Origin: Trileptium ribeirensis
Taxonomy: Eukaryota; Nematoda; Enoplea; Enoplida; Thoracostomopsidae
Length of the DNA stretch: 64,000 nucleotides
NCBI GenBank assembly: GCA_030248225.1
Contig: JASANE010001471.1
Span: 1-64,000, forward strand
Direction of reading: 5' to 3'
The notes under the pieces: model-generated
Told to the model about the DNA's origin: nothing
Databases searched by the model: none
What the model saw: only the letters and a program-made list of their open reading frames with translations
Shown: positions 1-14,700 of the stretch, one piece after another
Layout: each line of letters starts with the position of its first letter
How positions within the stretch are numbered: position 1 is the first letter of the stretch
Position numbers and translations under genes: made by a program

Positions 1-50
1 GGATGAAACCACAAAATTTTGTAAGGAATTCAAAAAGTTAATTATCCTGT

Positions 51-2134
51 TTAAGAAATGAAATGACGACAGTGCAGGCGTGATGCTGTGGTGGTAGATC
101 GTAGTTTGTATTCGTGCTGACGTAATGGTCTGTGGCTCGCACTCTTAAAAAGACGGCTGAAATGGTAGTTAAAAACTCTATGGAGCATTTTGTGAACTAA
201 GATTACGTCGATCCGAAGACGGCGCGTTTTTAGGGACTGTAGATTCAACGACCCAGGTCGCTCTTCATAGTTTAATTGTCTGATCGATGGCAGTAGCTTT
301 GTGGCTTGTCGCTGTACTTTCTCTAATAACTGTATTTCGCGCTGGAAGAAACGACTCCATGCCGCACTAGTATGCTCAAGTTTTGACCGCACAAGGCAAT
401 ATAAAGCATTTTGAACGTCTCTGCGTCCCAGTACCAAAGCGTTCGTTTCATCTGCCGTAAAACAAATTAAGATTCTAGAGCAATACGTGCGGCATGTTCT
501 GATGGCTTCAAACTTTCCGAAATGGTAACGCCTAAATCTTTGGCACTGTTCGCCGATGGTATGACTTGGCGACCCACGACGTACTGATTTCGTGGTTTGT
601 GGTAACCGAAGTGTAAACAACTACACTTGTCAACGGTAAATTCGATGAGCCAGTCAGCCGACTATCGAGTCAATGAATCTAGGTCAGCTTGCAAATCGGC
701 CCCAGCTAACGACGGAGAATAACGATCAATTCGCCTAATAGTTTAGAATCGTGTGCAAACACCCAACAAGCACTGCTCACAGCGTCTGTCAAGTCATTGA
801 TATAAAAAGAAATAGTAGAGGTCTCAACATGGTTCCCTGTGGCACTCCGGAAGACACTGGCAGAGCAGGTGTCTTGGCATCGTTGATAATTACAGTTTGG
901 GATTTGTCAAAAAGAAAAGCTCGTATCCAGCCTAGCAATGGATCGTGGATGCCATAAGGCCGAAGCTTAAGGAGAAACCGTTAGTGTGGGACACGATCGA
1001 ACGTCTTTTTCAAATTCAGGTATATTGCAACAGCACTATCTCCATTATCAACAATTTGTGTAGCGCAATCCAAGTGGTCTAACAACTGCAATTCACATGA
1101 GCGTATAAAACCATATTGTGACGGTGACAGCAGCTCGTTATTGCTTGCATGCTCTAATAGCCGATCCTTCACTATACTTTCCATTAGTTTGACGTCGGGG
1201 ATAAGTAAAGTAATGGAAAATTTGATTTATCAAATCGGCTACCCTTCTTCGGGATCGGTGTAACAAGTGCGTAGAGCCAGTCATGCGAAATAAACTGTGT
1301 GTCAAAAGATTGCTGTAAAAGTGAGGCCAGATAGCTAGAAAGGGATTTAGATCATTGCTGCAACACGAAATTTCGGATAAAATCAATATATACCTGGTAA
1401 CGCGGAAGACTTGCATTTAGCAATGGCAGCAGCAACGATGTCTGGCATAAATGTAAATGCTTGTATCAAAGAAGCTGTTCCAATTGGAAATGCAGGGAGA
1501 ACAGGGTCACCTTTGTGAAGAAACACAGACGCGAAATACTGATTAAGATGGTAGTAGACTCAACATCCGAGGCAGAATATGACTGATCCTCACGAAGTAT
1601 CGGCCTAAGTCCGGTTTGAACCCTTTTGCGACTATTCACGTAGGACCACCATGATTTGGGATCTGTTCGAATATTTCGAGCAAGTCTGCGTTCATACGAC
1701 CTTATATGTAAATGTAAATATAAATGTAAATGCTTGTATCAAAAAAGCTGTTCCAATTGGAAATGCAGGGAGAACAGGGTCACCTTTGTGAAGAAACACA
1801 GACGCGAAATACTGATTAAGATGGTAGTAGACTCAACATCCGAGGCAGAATATGACTGATCCTCACGAAGTATCGGCCTAAGTCGGGTTTGAACCCTTTT
1901 GCGACTATTCACGTAGGACCACCATGATTTGGGATCTGTTCGAATATTTCGAGCAAGTCTGCGTTCATACGACCTTATAGTGTAACTTGTTTCTGCGGCT
2001 AACCCTCGACTTGCCACCTGGTACCTTTCCCACGCTATGGCGATACATGAGCGAGAATGCGCGATTGGCGATGGAAAGTGCGCTTGCATGTTCGACATGT
2101 AACCACGGTGTCCATTTGATGCATTTAATATCAA
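51..2134 (-). mobile_element. CR1-like non-LTR retrotransposon remnant
   Basis: Read on the minus strand from 2134 to 51, the pieces follow LINE order. RSYERRLARNI and WWSYVNSRKR (linker before reverse transcriptase) are at 1900-2000. YGFIRSC and AVAIYLNLKKTFDRVPH (RT blocks) are at 990-1120. YINDL and FAHDSKL (the FADDTKL active-site block, changed) are near 740-810. YCLVRSKLEHTSAAWSRFF and LEKVQRQATKLLP (RT C-terminus) are at 250-400. Many stops and shifts make it inactive. The 5' endonuclease is not seen, and the element may run past the window start. Confidence 0.82.
1448..1980 (-). repeat. Tandem duplication of about 270 bp inside the CR1-like element
   Basis: The stretch from about 1450 to 1705 is repeated almost base for base from about 1728 to 1980. 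The junction at about 1705-1735 is a short run of TGTAAA-type hexamers, which probably allowed slippage or unequal exchange. Differences are few (for example AAAGAAG versus AAAAAAG), so the duplication is young relative to the decayed element. Confidence 0.88.
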
Positions 2135-2261
2135 AGGGTATTACAGTCGAATAATGCGTTGGCTATACGTAATGAAACATAGTATATATATATATATATA
2201 TTATGTTCAGGCGTGTTAAACTGCAGCTATGACATTTATGTCTCTGTTGTGCTGCGCTTTC

Positions 2262-2460
2262 CAAATTCGGATGGGGGGCCTGGCATTTTCGGCTCCCCCT
2301 AGTTAAGAACAGGTGCCCCCTGGCAAAAGTTTGGGCTCCCCCAGTCCACCGCCTCTTGGAATTTTTTGTTTCCAATCGGTCCAAAGTACTTAAAATTTGA
2401 TCAAAATTTGTACTAAAACCTTTTCTACAACCCGTACCTTTCTACAATGTGTATAACAAT
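2262..2460. repeat. Dispersed repeat, GCCxGGGGGC family, copy 1
   Basis: Words such as GGGCTCCCCCAGTCCACCGC, CTTGGAATTTTTTGTTTCC and TCGGTCCAAAGTACTTAAAA also occur, diverged, at 18005-18330 and, on the opposite strand, at 14060-14400. A related fragment is at 34495-34660. No terminal repeats were defined. Probably a non-autonomous mobile element. Confidence 0.6.
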
Positions 2461-2604
2461 ATTACTTATTTGACCTTCTAAAATTGTGTCTTTGTTATCG
2501 TAAAATATATATATATACTTGTTTTATATAGAATGAAATACCGCATATTTGGATTATTAAAGATTTGAGATTGTAAAGGTTTCGCAGTTTTAACGCATCC
2601 TGGA

Positions 2605-2706
2605 ATGGCGTCCGAAGCAATTAATAGTGGTCACTTTATGGCCAGCCGCATTCATGATAGTGACTTAAAAGAAAAGCGAAAACGAAAATATCATGAAGAC
2701 AAAAAG
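2605..2706 (+). CDS. Mondo: Mondo exon 1 (conserved region I)
   Basis: This exon has 34 codons from the first in-frame ATG, with an in-frame TGA at 2566 upstream. It contains INSGHFMAS, the counterpart of the IHSGHFMVS signature of conserved region I, followed by a basic stretch rich in Lys and Arg. It ends in phase 0 at AAG before gtac. An alternative reading is that a TTTCGCAG acceptor at 2587 joins an upstream non-visible exon, which would make the protein longer at its N terminus. Vertebrate and fly Mondo proteins usually have some residues before this motif. Confidence 0.8.
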
Positions 2707-5700
2707 GTACATAATTCTTGTTTACAGTGTCAATACATTATACTCTACAGTCAATTTCAATAATAGATTAACCAACGGGTGCAAAGCACACAGAATTGAC
2801 TTTGAATTTTGAATATATATATATAAGAGAAGTTTCATAAAAGCAATAAGTAGCATTGGTGGTACGAAAATACAATTCTTGCTAGTGTGCCATGTTGAGT
2901 TTCAGTTTTTGATTACGATGGAATGAGCGTCACCTACATGAAAATAAACGCTTTCTAGTGAAAACATCGGTTTATGACATTACAGTGTTAACGTGTCTGC
3001 ATTTTGTCAAAGCAAAACGAAAAAAGTGAGTGTCGTGAGTAACAGTAAAGTGGAAGCAGTGGTTTATTATCATCACCATTAATAGTTTAAGTGGTGGACA
3101 AGTAAATATATTGCTAGTATCTTTTATAACATTCTGTTCTGGAAAAGTGAAAAAACTTATCTGTTAATGAATTTTTCAGTACCTTTTGTTAGCTCCAAAG
3201 GAGTTTATCTTAATTTTTTAGGTTTTTTACTAATTTCATGTTGCGCTGGGGCATTAAGCTGGGGCCGCCCAGCTCCAACCTGGGGGAGCTGAAAATGCTT
3301 GGCGAAATCCTTACCCACCAGGTCAAATGGGGGTTTATAATTGCATTTTTTCGCATTTTTCATGTATATATTTGCAACATGTATATCGGTGTGTTGCATA
3401 TTTGTTATTTAACGACCGGAAATGCATATATTTGTAGGCCGCCCTTTATTTTGCTTAGATTTTGTCATAAATACTCGAAATATAAGGTGTAGTATTGAGT
3501 TTTGTTATAACCATTTTTGTTCAGGACGATAATTTCTATATCACCTCAAAATTCCTGGGGGTACCGGGAGGTTGACCAGGGTGAAGCCAAAATTTACGTA
3601 TGGTTACTTAATGTGCTAAATACATTGATTTATTGTTCTAAATACTGAGTATATCATTAAGCCTGTGGGGCAGTGCAGGAGCTGAAATTTTAATTTGGAC
3701 GCCAAAAATAAACTTTGTCACTTTCTCAATTAGTTGTACTCAAATGACCTGAATGGTACTTATGTTTTGGAAGTTGCTGAATGCAGTTAAAGTAATTGTG
3801 TTATTGTGAAGTAATAGGAGCCTACAACTTATAAATATCGCTTCAGATGATAATTTTTTAAAGATGTGATTTAGAAATTTAAACATTTTTGTCACTTTGT
3901 CCACGTGCAAAAAAAGTCTTGCTGTTTTTGTATGTGATGGAAATGAATGTAGTGTTTTCATTAATGTATTACTGGTTTAATATTATTTTGGGACTCTAAT
4001 TGGTGTTCAGGAATGTCAATCTGAAACCTTGCAAAAGCCGCGGAGCGGAGACTGTTGTAATAACACCTTGTTTGTTGTTCACTGTCCGAGAAACTACTCT
4101 AGACTAAGACAAATGTGGTCTGTTGTGGTGTGGTCATTATTCATTCAGGTGTTATTCGCGAAAGTCCGCAATCTTATTGCTGATTAGTTAGTACACTATG
4201 TGCACCTGCCAATTTCTGTAACAATGTTTCAAATTTAAACCTCAATATTATAGGTTGTAAATACGTAGTCGCAACGAATAAGTTGTTTTACATCAAAATT
4301 TTTTAGTAGTTTGATAAACATGAACGTGTGACTAAGATACCATATTTATGCTTGTGAAACTATTTTGATAAACAATGTTACGATTTTGAAATTGTTGTGA
4401 TAACATGAACAAAATGTGTGACTGTAATTTTTTTAGGAAAAAGCCCTTAGCGATGTCGAAGACGACACTGATCCGCCAGGACAAGTTTTACCAGACGCCG
4501 CGTCCGAAAAACCGATTACATTTTTTAAATTTGGACCGACATCCACACGCTCAATAACTATCGATCTTTCACTTACAAAGCTGTGCAACTATTTCAACTT
4601 GGCATACCAGTAAATATAATTATTATTTATATATATATATATGTATTTTGTTCGAGTTAGTGAAAGTACCGATGACACCTTTTGCTCCCGGTGCGATAGT
4701 ACCATTTGTTTGAGGTTCTGCTGTTAGTTTAGTTACCTGTATATTGGTATATATACTGCAGTAACGGTCAGAAATAAATGCACAAAAAAACGAAAAACGA
4801 ACGCAGGTACATTACAACGTTCGTTTGTGTTTAAGTTCGTTAAAAAATCGTTCTAAAATACGACACTTGTTTAGTTCATCTGTAAACTAACATTCTTACG
4901 TTTGTTTGCGTTTACATTAGTTCACCTTTTTATTCACTTATTTTTGGCCACGGCCGTATTACAGACTCCCGGATATAAACATAAGAAATTCCTTGCTGCA
5001 CCTGCTGTTCTGCCATTAAATTATATAGATGGTATATTAAATTTTGGCGGGGCACACTTTTATGATGTGCAGCTTGGTTATTGGGCCAAAATTTTTAACC
5101 TGTATGAATTTGGGCCATCTTTTCATTGGGTACCTTTTCAATTTTTTTCTTGGTTGGGCTCTACAATTGGCCGAAAAACGGCGCGCAAGTGTAGGAAAAC
5201 TGCAGAACTCAACAACGCGTTGATGTACTACAGATCCGCGCTACCTAAAGGCCAGTGGTAGCGAAGCGGAACGAATGCCTGCCCCGGCGGCAGGCTGTGT
5301 TTCGCGCTAGTATATATTATAATGTAATGTGTGACGTATGGCCATCACAGCGGTACCATTTCTCAGCGATCCATTTAGGTAGCCTTAGCAATTTTTATAA
5401 ACTTCGGACTTGATAAAAGCAGATAATTTATAAATGTGACTGCATTTTCAGTGGTGATTGATCGCTATGTTCTAATTTACAATTAATTTTGTGCATTATA
5501 TAAACATGGCTTAATGTTGCGTATCGGTAAATAACACAAAAGGTGCCAGCTTTTAAAGACTTCTAAAATGCGCTTACATCTCATGTAATACATCAAAGGC
5601 GTCTGCCAATAGTTTACGCACATCTGTAGGGTCGCTTTACTGTAGGGCCCGAACTGTCTCGAAAGTATCTGGAATTGAACTGGTTAAAACTCTGGTCTGT

Positions 5701-8700
5701 TCTTTGTGCGGAGGGAGGTTGGATGATTTACCCTGCTTTCCAGTTTTTTGGCTTCGGAAGTTTGTTGCCTGGACAGCACCTGGTGGGCGAGAAATTCGGT
5801 CTCTCCTCAGTTACACTGGGGGACCCACTAGCTAAAGTGGGCGACTTATAACGCGGAAATGCTGTAATAACTGATTCGCAATAAACTTACAATAATAATG
5901 CACATCACGTAATAAATCTTATCAACTGATACCAATTTTAGTGTTTCTATTCCGCTTGGCAAAAAATCGAGATTTACGTTTCAAATGGAAAAATTGGCAC
6001 ATTTTTCTCGTAGCGAAGATTTGGCATATTTTTAAGGTGTGTTCATACGCTCAAACTTTTCTCTCAAAATTTGATCACGATTTTAAGGTGATCTTTAAAG
6101 GAAAATAGCGACATATCATCGAAATCTGATATCAATACTTGGTGGGGGGACCACCATGTTCGTGAGATGTTCCTTCATGTCCATCCCCCCGCTCCGACAA
6201 AACCACCATGTTCAACTAAATTCAAAATTTTTTATGTCTTTGAATCTGTGTTTTCTGTAATCAAAATGTTTTGAAACCATTAACTACTATTTTTAATAGT
6301 AAAACAGCGTTTTAAAGTCTGAAAATACTTGTTAGACAGTAAAACTACATGAAAATATGGAAATATATAGCATTTTTCGGTTAAATTTGTAGCACCCCGC
6401 CTTGAAATTTCCCCCGAGAATGAACATGGGAACTCCCGTGAGTTTAACTCTACTTTGCGGAGGGCTGTGGAGATGCCAGGCTATGTATATATCTATGATA
6501 TATGTAGATGTTGAAGTCAGATCCACAGTGAAGTCTCAAGAATTCCCGTGCTGCTCTGACGAAAGTATTGTTATTCGTAGGCGGTCCTGAAAAGGACCGT
6601 TTTCAGTTGTGCTTTAAAGACGGAAAATGACAGATCAGGATCACGCAAGGAGACAGGTAAACCGTTCTACAACGCTGGCGCGAAACATTCGAAAGTATTT
6701 GATGTTCGAATAGGCACTTGTAGCTGACGCCGTGTGATGAGTCGTTCACCATCGCAGTAGCGTAGTGTGTTTGATAGGGTGGTTGGTGCTATATCGCAAA
6801 GGCATTGGAATACGATACATGCCACCTTAAAAGCGATGCGCTGCTTGACTGGAAGTCAGTGTAGTGCGTTCATAATGGGTGTGATATGGTCATATTTACG
6901 GGTGCGAGTGATGACTCTGGCGGCGGTATTGAGGATGCGCACCACAGGTTTTAAACTGACGTCTGATAAACCGTATAGTAGGGAGTTACAATAATCGATT
7001 CTGGACGTCACGAAAGCCCGTACGATTGTTTCAGTTGTAGCATTGTCAATCCGAGGCCGCACACGCCGAATTTCATTGAGCTGCCACGATGACGTACGGC
7101 TCAGTTGTAATATGTGTGGGCGTAAGTTAAGCTGATTGTCGATAAGAACACCTAGAAATTTGAGTGTCTGTCGCGTTTAGGTAATGTCCATTGATGTTGA
7201 GACCGTAGGTGACGCCACCGGATTCACCATGTTCAACAAGCAAGAGATGAGATTTATCACCATTTACTTGCAGCATGTTGTTGTGGAGCCAGTGTAAAGT
7301 ACTATTGATCGTTGCTTGCAAATTGGCGAATTGACTGTGAGCATTGTGTTTATGGTATGATATATACATGATGATATCGTCGGTATAAATGGCAGATTTA
7401 CAACCGTTTGCAGTAGCGATATCTGCCAACGGTGTCATGTACATGTTAAATAGAATTGGCCCCAGAACACTGCTTTGTGGAATGCCACATACAGATATGG
7501 TGCGTTGAGAATAACTGTTGTTGACGCGAACATGCTGATATCGTTTACGTAAGTAACTGTCGAACCACTGTAGACACTGACCACCAGTCAAAAAATGATT
7601 ATGAAGTCTTGACAGCAGAATCTTATGATCGACCGTATCAAATGCAGCGGATAAATCAAGACCAACGACAGCTGTTGACAAACCGACTGATTTACTATGA
7701 CGCATGTCGCTAAGGACGGACAGTAGTGTAGTTTCCGTTGAGTGATGTTGTCTGCACGATTATTCGATTGAAGCTAGTTTTATATGCTTCAAATGGGAAG
7801 AAAGACAATAGGCGACGTGTTGTTCAATTAATTTAGAGACGATAAACAGGTTACTGATAGGGCTATAGTTGCTAATGTCTCCCCTGTCTAATGAAGGTTT
7901 TTGAGAATAGGGGTAATAAAAGATTCTTTTTCACGAGAAGGCATTATTGCAGTGCTGAGCGATAAGTTTACAATTGTAATTAGTAGTGGACAAAAACTTG
8001 ATACGTTGTCCTTTCGGAAATGCATGGGTATTGGATCTAATGCACATTGCTTGTTTGCTCTTGCATATAAATATACATATACAATATACGTTATATCTGT
8101 TATTTTAACAACTAATGTATACCACTGGCTTATCGACTTCATACATAAATTAATTTATCATAGTTATGTGTGATTGTGTTATAAAATATGGTTTGGATTG
8201 TAGCAAAATGTCGACACCGAAATGGAAAAATTTCACGGGAATGAAATTGAATTGGAAAGATCGAATTCGGCTCAACAATGTGATTTGGCGGGCTTGGCAA
8301 ATACAGTGTAAGTCATAGTTTTAAGAAAGCAAAACTTTACACATAGGAATTTTTATTTCGCGAAGATATTGTGGACTGAATTTGTATAAAGGTCCTGTGC
8401 GGAATATTGATTTACCAACGCTTACATGTTCCATTCGTGATCCGTTATTATTTGATTTCAAAGGTCTTTATACAGTGACAATCGGAATAAAATGCACATG
8501 AAATCGAACGAAGTTCGCTAAATTAGCATTTGGCTAATCAGTAACGATTTTTATTTTAATGCATTCAAACTTCGTTAAATTAATTCTAACTAATCGATTC
8601 TAGCTTAAACGAAAACTATTGAATTCAAACGAAGCTTCTATCGATTTTGAGAAGTTACTGCTGAGTGTGACTGTAGACTATGTATACATTTATTGATAAT

Positions 8701-11700
8701 AGATATACCTAATGGAAGAAAACTTGCACGACACATCAGGGGATACACATTCTTATTTGACAGTTATGAACACGTGTTTTTATGCGTGTGGCATTGCCAA
8801 AACATCTAATATTTAAGGTTTATAATATAGTTTCCTAATAAAAAATCATAAAAGGAATGATTGACGATATATGACTTATAATTTTGATAAATGTCGTAAA
8901 TAGCCAATTATTGTTAGGCTATTAAATGAAAATGATGTATTAAACAGAGGACATTAATTAATTAAACAGAAACAGGTAACGTAAAATTTGTTGAATCGGA
9001 AGGGTCACACAAATTTGACGGCACCTCGCCAGCACGTCTGTTATCGAGAACATTGCTGTCTTGTACCACACGACCACAGGGAAGCGAGTTTGGTAACGCT
9101 TATTTACAAAGTCTTGAAACGCCAGAATGCCTGGATGACGTGAAATCAGTTCCTGACAACATTACACGGTTTTTTGAAATAATAAAATAACGATGCGTCC
9201 TTAAATTTTGCTGTGTGTCCTTGAAACTATGTGACAATCTGGGAAATTTATTTCGCGGCAAATTTATATGTTTTTGTCTTTTGCCTAAGGACGATCGTCT
9301 ATTACGATGATGTTTTAGCATGCTTAAGAGTGTTCCTATTTTAGTCTATGAGCACAGTCTTGTACGAATTTGTATATAACGAGTTGTTCTTTTTAGTTAA
9401 ACAAAATGTGAAACCCAAATATTGCTTCTTTGCTGTACCGGAAGAAGGGACGTATTGGAACACAGAGGTAAGTTACCGTGGGCATTCTCAAATATTTCAT
9501 TGGATCGGATATGTTGTTTCGATTAATTTATTGAAGTTTTAAGACATTTCGCATGTGTTTTCAGAACAAACCTGCTAGATGACTCCGTTATCATAGACAT
9601 AAGACTGTACAATATCTGTTCAGGCACATATACAGAGCAATGCTTCTACCACTACGTGTCGATGGTTAGCTACAACCAATGGTAAAAAATTACATAGATC
9701 GGCCCGTCCGTTGCTGAGCTATAGCGGATTTAACAAAAGTTTGGTTTAGCTCGGTAACCTATCAACAGAGTAATCGGTAGCCTATCAACGGGAAATATAT
9801 ATTTAGCACAAAACTTTGCTACTATTGCATTCTAATGTAGCGCGTTTTATGGGTTTCCCCTCTCGGAGTATTATCTGTCCATATATGTTAAGATTCCTAG
9901 GTGACGGTTGTCCTTTATAGCTTGTAACAACATTTGGATGTTTCCGTCTTTGAGTTCAGGAACTAGCGGGTTCAGAACTACGTTTGCCGAGTTAATGTTT
10001 GGTATTACCTAGGGTAAACCAAACAGCTACTATCGTACGCTGTAAGTATGCTGCGTGTTAATAATAAGTTGTAAATATACCCGTATTTCTTATTCGTATT
10101 AAATTTATATATGATCGCGGGAATGTAATTTTATATCTAAAATTATTCCATCTTAATTCGTTTTTCTATCTTTCGATTGACTATGATAATTTATATCTCT
10201 TTCAACTGCTATTTATAAAAATACTATAATCTAGGTGTCAAACTTTTTAAGTGCTTAGAAAATCACAGATATCGACGTTGATTTGTAACAGGTATAAGGT
10301 AAACTTTACATTATTTTATTAAATATAATTTTGTTTTACAGCCGAGATCGTGAATTTGAGTGTTGACTAATGCGATTTAGAGAGACATTTGCATTTAGAA
10401 TGGTGAAATTTTATACGGGGCCGTGAACCGGTACCCTTACTCCGAATCAGCGGTGCCGCATGTTACCAGAGGGGATAAACAGTCCTTCAAAATAGAAAAA
10501 ATTCGAAATGCAGTGTTTTTAATAAACAGCGCTAGATATTTGCTTAACTGTGGCACAAACATCTTTATAACTTTATATACTCAGGTCGACTGTAAATTGT
10601 GACACATTGTGATTTAGGTAGGCATTTAAACTATATCGAAATATCTGATTCAACTCCAGATTTATTATAATCACTATCTTTTCCGCGTAAAAACATGTGC
10701 CATGCAATAATACTTGTGAGAAGTGTGGCGACATAAGATATGATACCGTTTTGTTCTGTGGAATATCTAAGATATTCGTCTTGCAAAAACCTTTCCCGCA
10801 CTATAATTTAATTCGATCCCTTACCTTGTGCAAACGAAAAATATTGCTCGATACAGTATAGTATTACTTGTATCAAGAGCCGATGATAGTGGACTCTGCT
10901 AAAGCGTGTTACATTTGCTTATATGGTTTGATGCTGTATCTAATCACTGATTGATACGCAGGATTTTCAAGCTTAATTATTATTTCAGACGACGGTTATT
11001 CTTGAAGGTATGTATTGGAAGCGTCGTTACGAAACCGTTGTGGCCGAGTACAGTCGATGGCGCCATTATAACCATAGACGACGACGATTCAAAAATAAAA
11101 TGACTAAGGATGAGGTAAGACTATCTGACGATGAGTTGAACTTTTAAATTACCCCTCAAGCAAGGGGTGTAAAGCCTGTTTGTGATTTCTGTATTTGACG
11201 ATTTTAGTTGTACCACCCATTAACAGGAAAAGTATTCGAATGGTGTTTCATATGACCGGATCTGATCACGAGTTCGTTAGCAATCCGAAATTGTTCATTA
11301 GATTTCTCCGTTTAGAAATTACGATTATGTTTTTGCACCGGCTACTAACTTGACATCGGTATTATCTCAAGGTATTTTCGATATGTTCTAAGCCGCTGTA
11401 TGGCGTCAGTGGCGCCCTTTTGCGATATTTTAAGGTTGTGCCGAATTATGAAGCGAACAGCAGGTCAAATTTTTTCAGTTTTGGCAAGAAAGCAAAGACT
11501 AAGTAATTTTTCGTGATGCACTAAATTTTTTGTTTTTGAATAAGTTTTGCCTAACAAACAAAATATTTTTGCTTGTCTTATGCGTATAATGGGTCAAATT
11601 AAAAAATAGTTTGTACTTTAAAATTAAAAATGGCGCACTGCTCTCCTACAAAATAATATGGCCTTTCACGTTTTTTGACACTTGGGTCGATTTTAGTCAT

Positions 11701-14700
11701 TTTTCAAGATTAACGGATTTTGAATGAACATGCCTCGCGAACGAAGAAAAATTAAAAAATTAGATATGCGATAAGTTTTTTTGCATTTGTGTAATTACGA
11801 GGTCAAAAAACTTGATTGAGATATTTAAAAAATTGGGACACTGCATTCATTTTAAAACTGGTGTTTTGCACAAATTGGACAATTCCCAAATATTGTGAGT
11901 TTAACTGACCTAACTACGTTGTTGTGATTTATGATTTTGGACAGTTCCTGGATGAGTACTGTAGGTCAGTCATGTCTGTCCTTAAGTGATTTTTCAACGT
12001 CGACGTAAGTAAGTCTATATCTACTACATTGGCCTGGTGTGTATAATTGTTGATGTCGTGACGTCTGTAACGATATATTGCCTTGGGAAACAATATTCCA
12101 GATGTGAAGCTGGGGACGTACTAAGTCATGAACCCCAAACACAACCGGCCAAATCCCTTAACTTCACCGTCACATGAACTAATTTGTGTTCCTTATTTAT
12201 TTGATAATTTCGGAAGACATCGGGCAGGGGGACATATGGCGTAATGTAACGGTCCGCACTTATCTATTCTATCTCTAGAATGGGCATAAATGTTTGTTGT
12301 TTACTATCTGTGCAATCCATTTATTGTGTTTACAGTCTACTTTGTTGTTATGAAATGTTGTATACAAAAGTAGTATATGTATTTCGTATGTATATATCTA
12401 CACGAAAGGTATAATTACTCATGGATATGTTTATAAAATGTATATCGGAACAGAAGCTGCGTAATCAAGGTGAGTACGGTTCCGCCGTTTATTTGTTTAA
12501 TGTGTGTATAATTTGTAATTTGTTGTAGTTTGCGAAATAAAAAGTCTGCATTATAAGTGGTGACACACTAAGGTCTTAGGAATAAGCTACAGAAATCCCG
12601 CATAGGACTATTTTGTGCGAAATTTGTTGTAGTTTGTGTGTAATCTACGGTAGTTCTAAACACCCCTAGGACCACGTAGGTTACAGATCTTTGCAGCCTT
12701 CGGGAGTGCACCGAATTACCTCATAGAAACGCAGATTTTCAGTATTATAGGAGGTGATTATGTTCTGTGTTTGCTTTTATATGAGTAAAATAATTGCATT
12801 ATACAAGTTGGACATTCTAGTAACTTTGTGACCGCTATTTTGAATACCTACATACTTTTTTGATAACGCTAAATGTCGGTTAATTCCATTCAGAGGTTCA
12901 AAAATTAGGGTTTTTCTATCTGGCTCACCCAAAGTTCGATTTAGTTTCGTCAAAAAGTAAACTTAGTCAAATTGGGCATTCTAGTGTCTTTGTGAGCACT
13001 ATTGGAGTATCTACGTATTTTTGGATACCCTGAAAATGGGAAAATGACCCATTCAGGCATTTAAAAACATGGTTTTCGGATCTGGATTTTCGGTTTATCT
13101 GGATCGCCCATTCATTGTTAATGACCTTATGAAAATCTGCATATAGTGAACCGTTTGGCCTACTATAAATTTCGTTACAGGAAAATGAGAACAAGTTAGG
13201 AAAAAATATGCTGTAATTAATTTAATGCTAATACAGTGCGGATAAATAATACTAGCTCTTACATATCCCTGGTAGTTTAAAGGGTTGAATTCGTTTGTCT
13301 TCACCAACCAATTTCACTGCTACTTGCTCCTGTTGGTTTGAAAATGTATCAATGAAATTTTGGTTTATCCTATGTCGCTTTGCGACTGGGTCCTCGGAAT
13401 TTCAAAACTATTTTTTAAATAATCGCCGTGTTCCTGATTAAGTAGGATTAAATGTTTGAATTGTTTGTTTTTCAAGAAGACAGTAGACCTAATAGTTAAC
13501 TAGAATACAAACATAATCTATCTTATAGGTTGAGGCGCTGTCAAATTTTGGTCCGCATGCGGACAACTGCGACGAAGCTGTATTTCTGCCTGCTCCTTCG
13601 AATCAAGACGATGACGAGTTCTCGAACTTCTTTACCGACACATTGTTTCAAAGTTTAAATCAGCCATATATGTTCCCGAATCCGAAGGAAATGGGTAAAG
13701 AAAACTGCCGTTTAATAGATTGGAGTTAAATGCTTACAAGACTCGCTGCAATTAATAAACTGTCACCATACGAGCAAGGAAACAACAAGCTTATTGTAAA
13801 TTATTGAACGCAAAAGTTTATTTTCTCGAGAGCGAGCTACGAACGAACATTGAGCGAGCAGCTGTTAATTACGGCAATATAGCTGGTGGCACCTGGTACC
13901 GAGAAATTCGGTTTCCCGCGGATCGAACTGGGGGACACCTTAACCGAACAGGGTACTGAACAGCGCAGAAATTGTATAAATATCTGATTCACAGTAAATA
14001 TATAATAATAATGCATATTATATTATAGTGAAACTCTATGGAGACACGGCAATATGGGCTCCGTCCATACGATGAAAATTTTGCCAGAACCATGAACCAG
14101 GGTGGCGCCCGATTTTGCCAGGGGGCATTTTTCCAAGAGAATAACGGTTAAAAATCGTGTCAGAAACACTACCAAAATGGTTTTGATGGAGATAAAAGCT
14201 ACTTTGAAGTAAATTTTGACAAAATTTCCGAAACTTTTGGCTTCAGAACGGAATTTTAGTGCAAATTTTGATCACATTTTATGTACTTTGGACTGATTGG
14301 AAACAAAATTTTTTCGAAGAGGTGGTGAACCGGGGTAGCCCAAAATTTTGCCAGAGGACGTGAACCGGGGACACCTGTTCTGAACCAGGTCGAACTGAAA
14401 AGTTTTACAACTATCATTATAATGCTAAGTTGTTTTCGCTACAGAACCCCACCATGTATTTTACTTACTATGTGTTTTCGTAGAAGCTACACAAATAGTA
14501 TTTGTAGTACACTGAAAACTGCGTACTGTGTAGAAAATAACTACATGCTTGTCATGCTTTTAATATTTTTCTTCATTTCTAACAGCATAGCTTTCTATTG
14601 AAAAACAATAGATGTGCTGTTTTCTAATAACTTGTAAGTTCAGGGCAATATCATTATAAATTCAGTAAAGTTCACCAGAATTTTGTGCCGAAAATATGTT

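Noticed and set aside
4902..5261. 119-codon + strand open frame with PLNYIDGILNFG
   Set aside because: Lies in Mondo intron 2 after a dispersed repeat; no splice or family support. It may be a transposon fragment but cannot be named.
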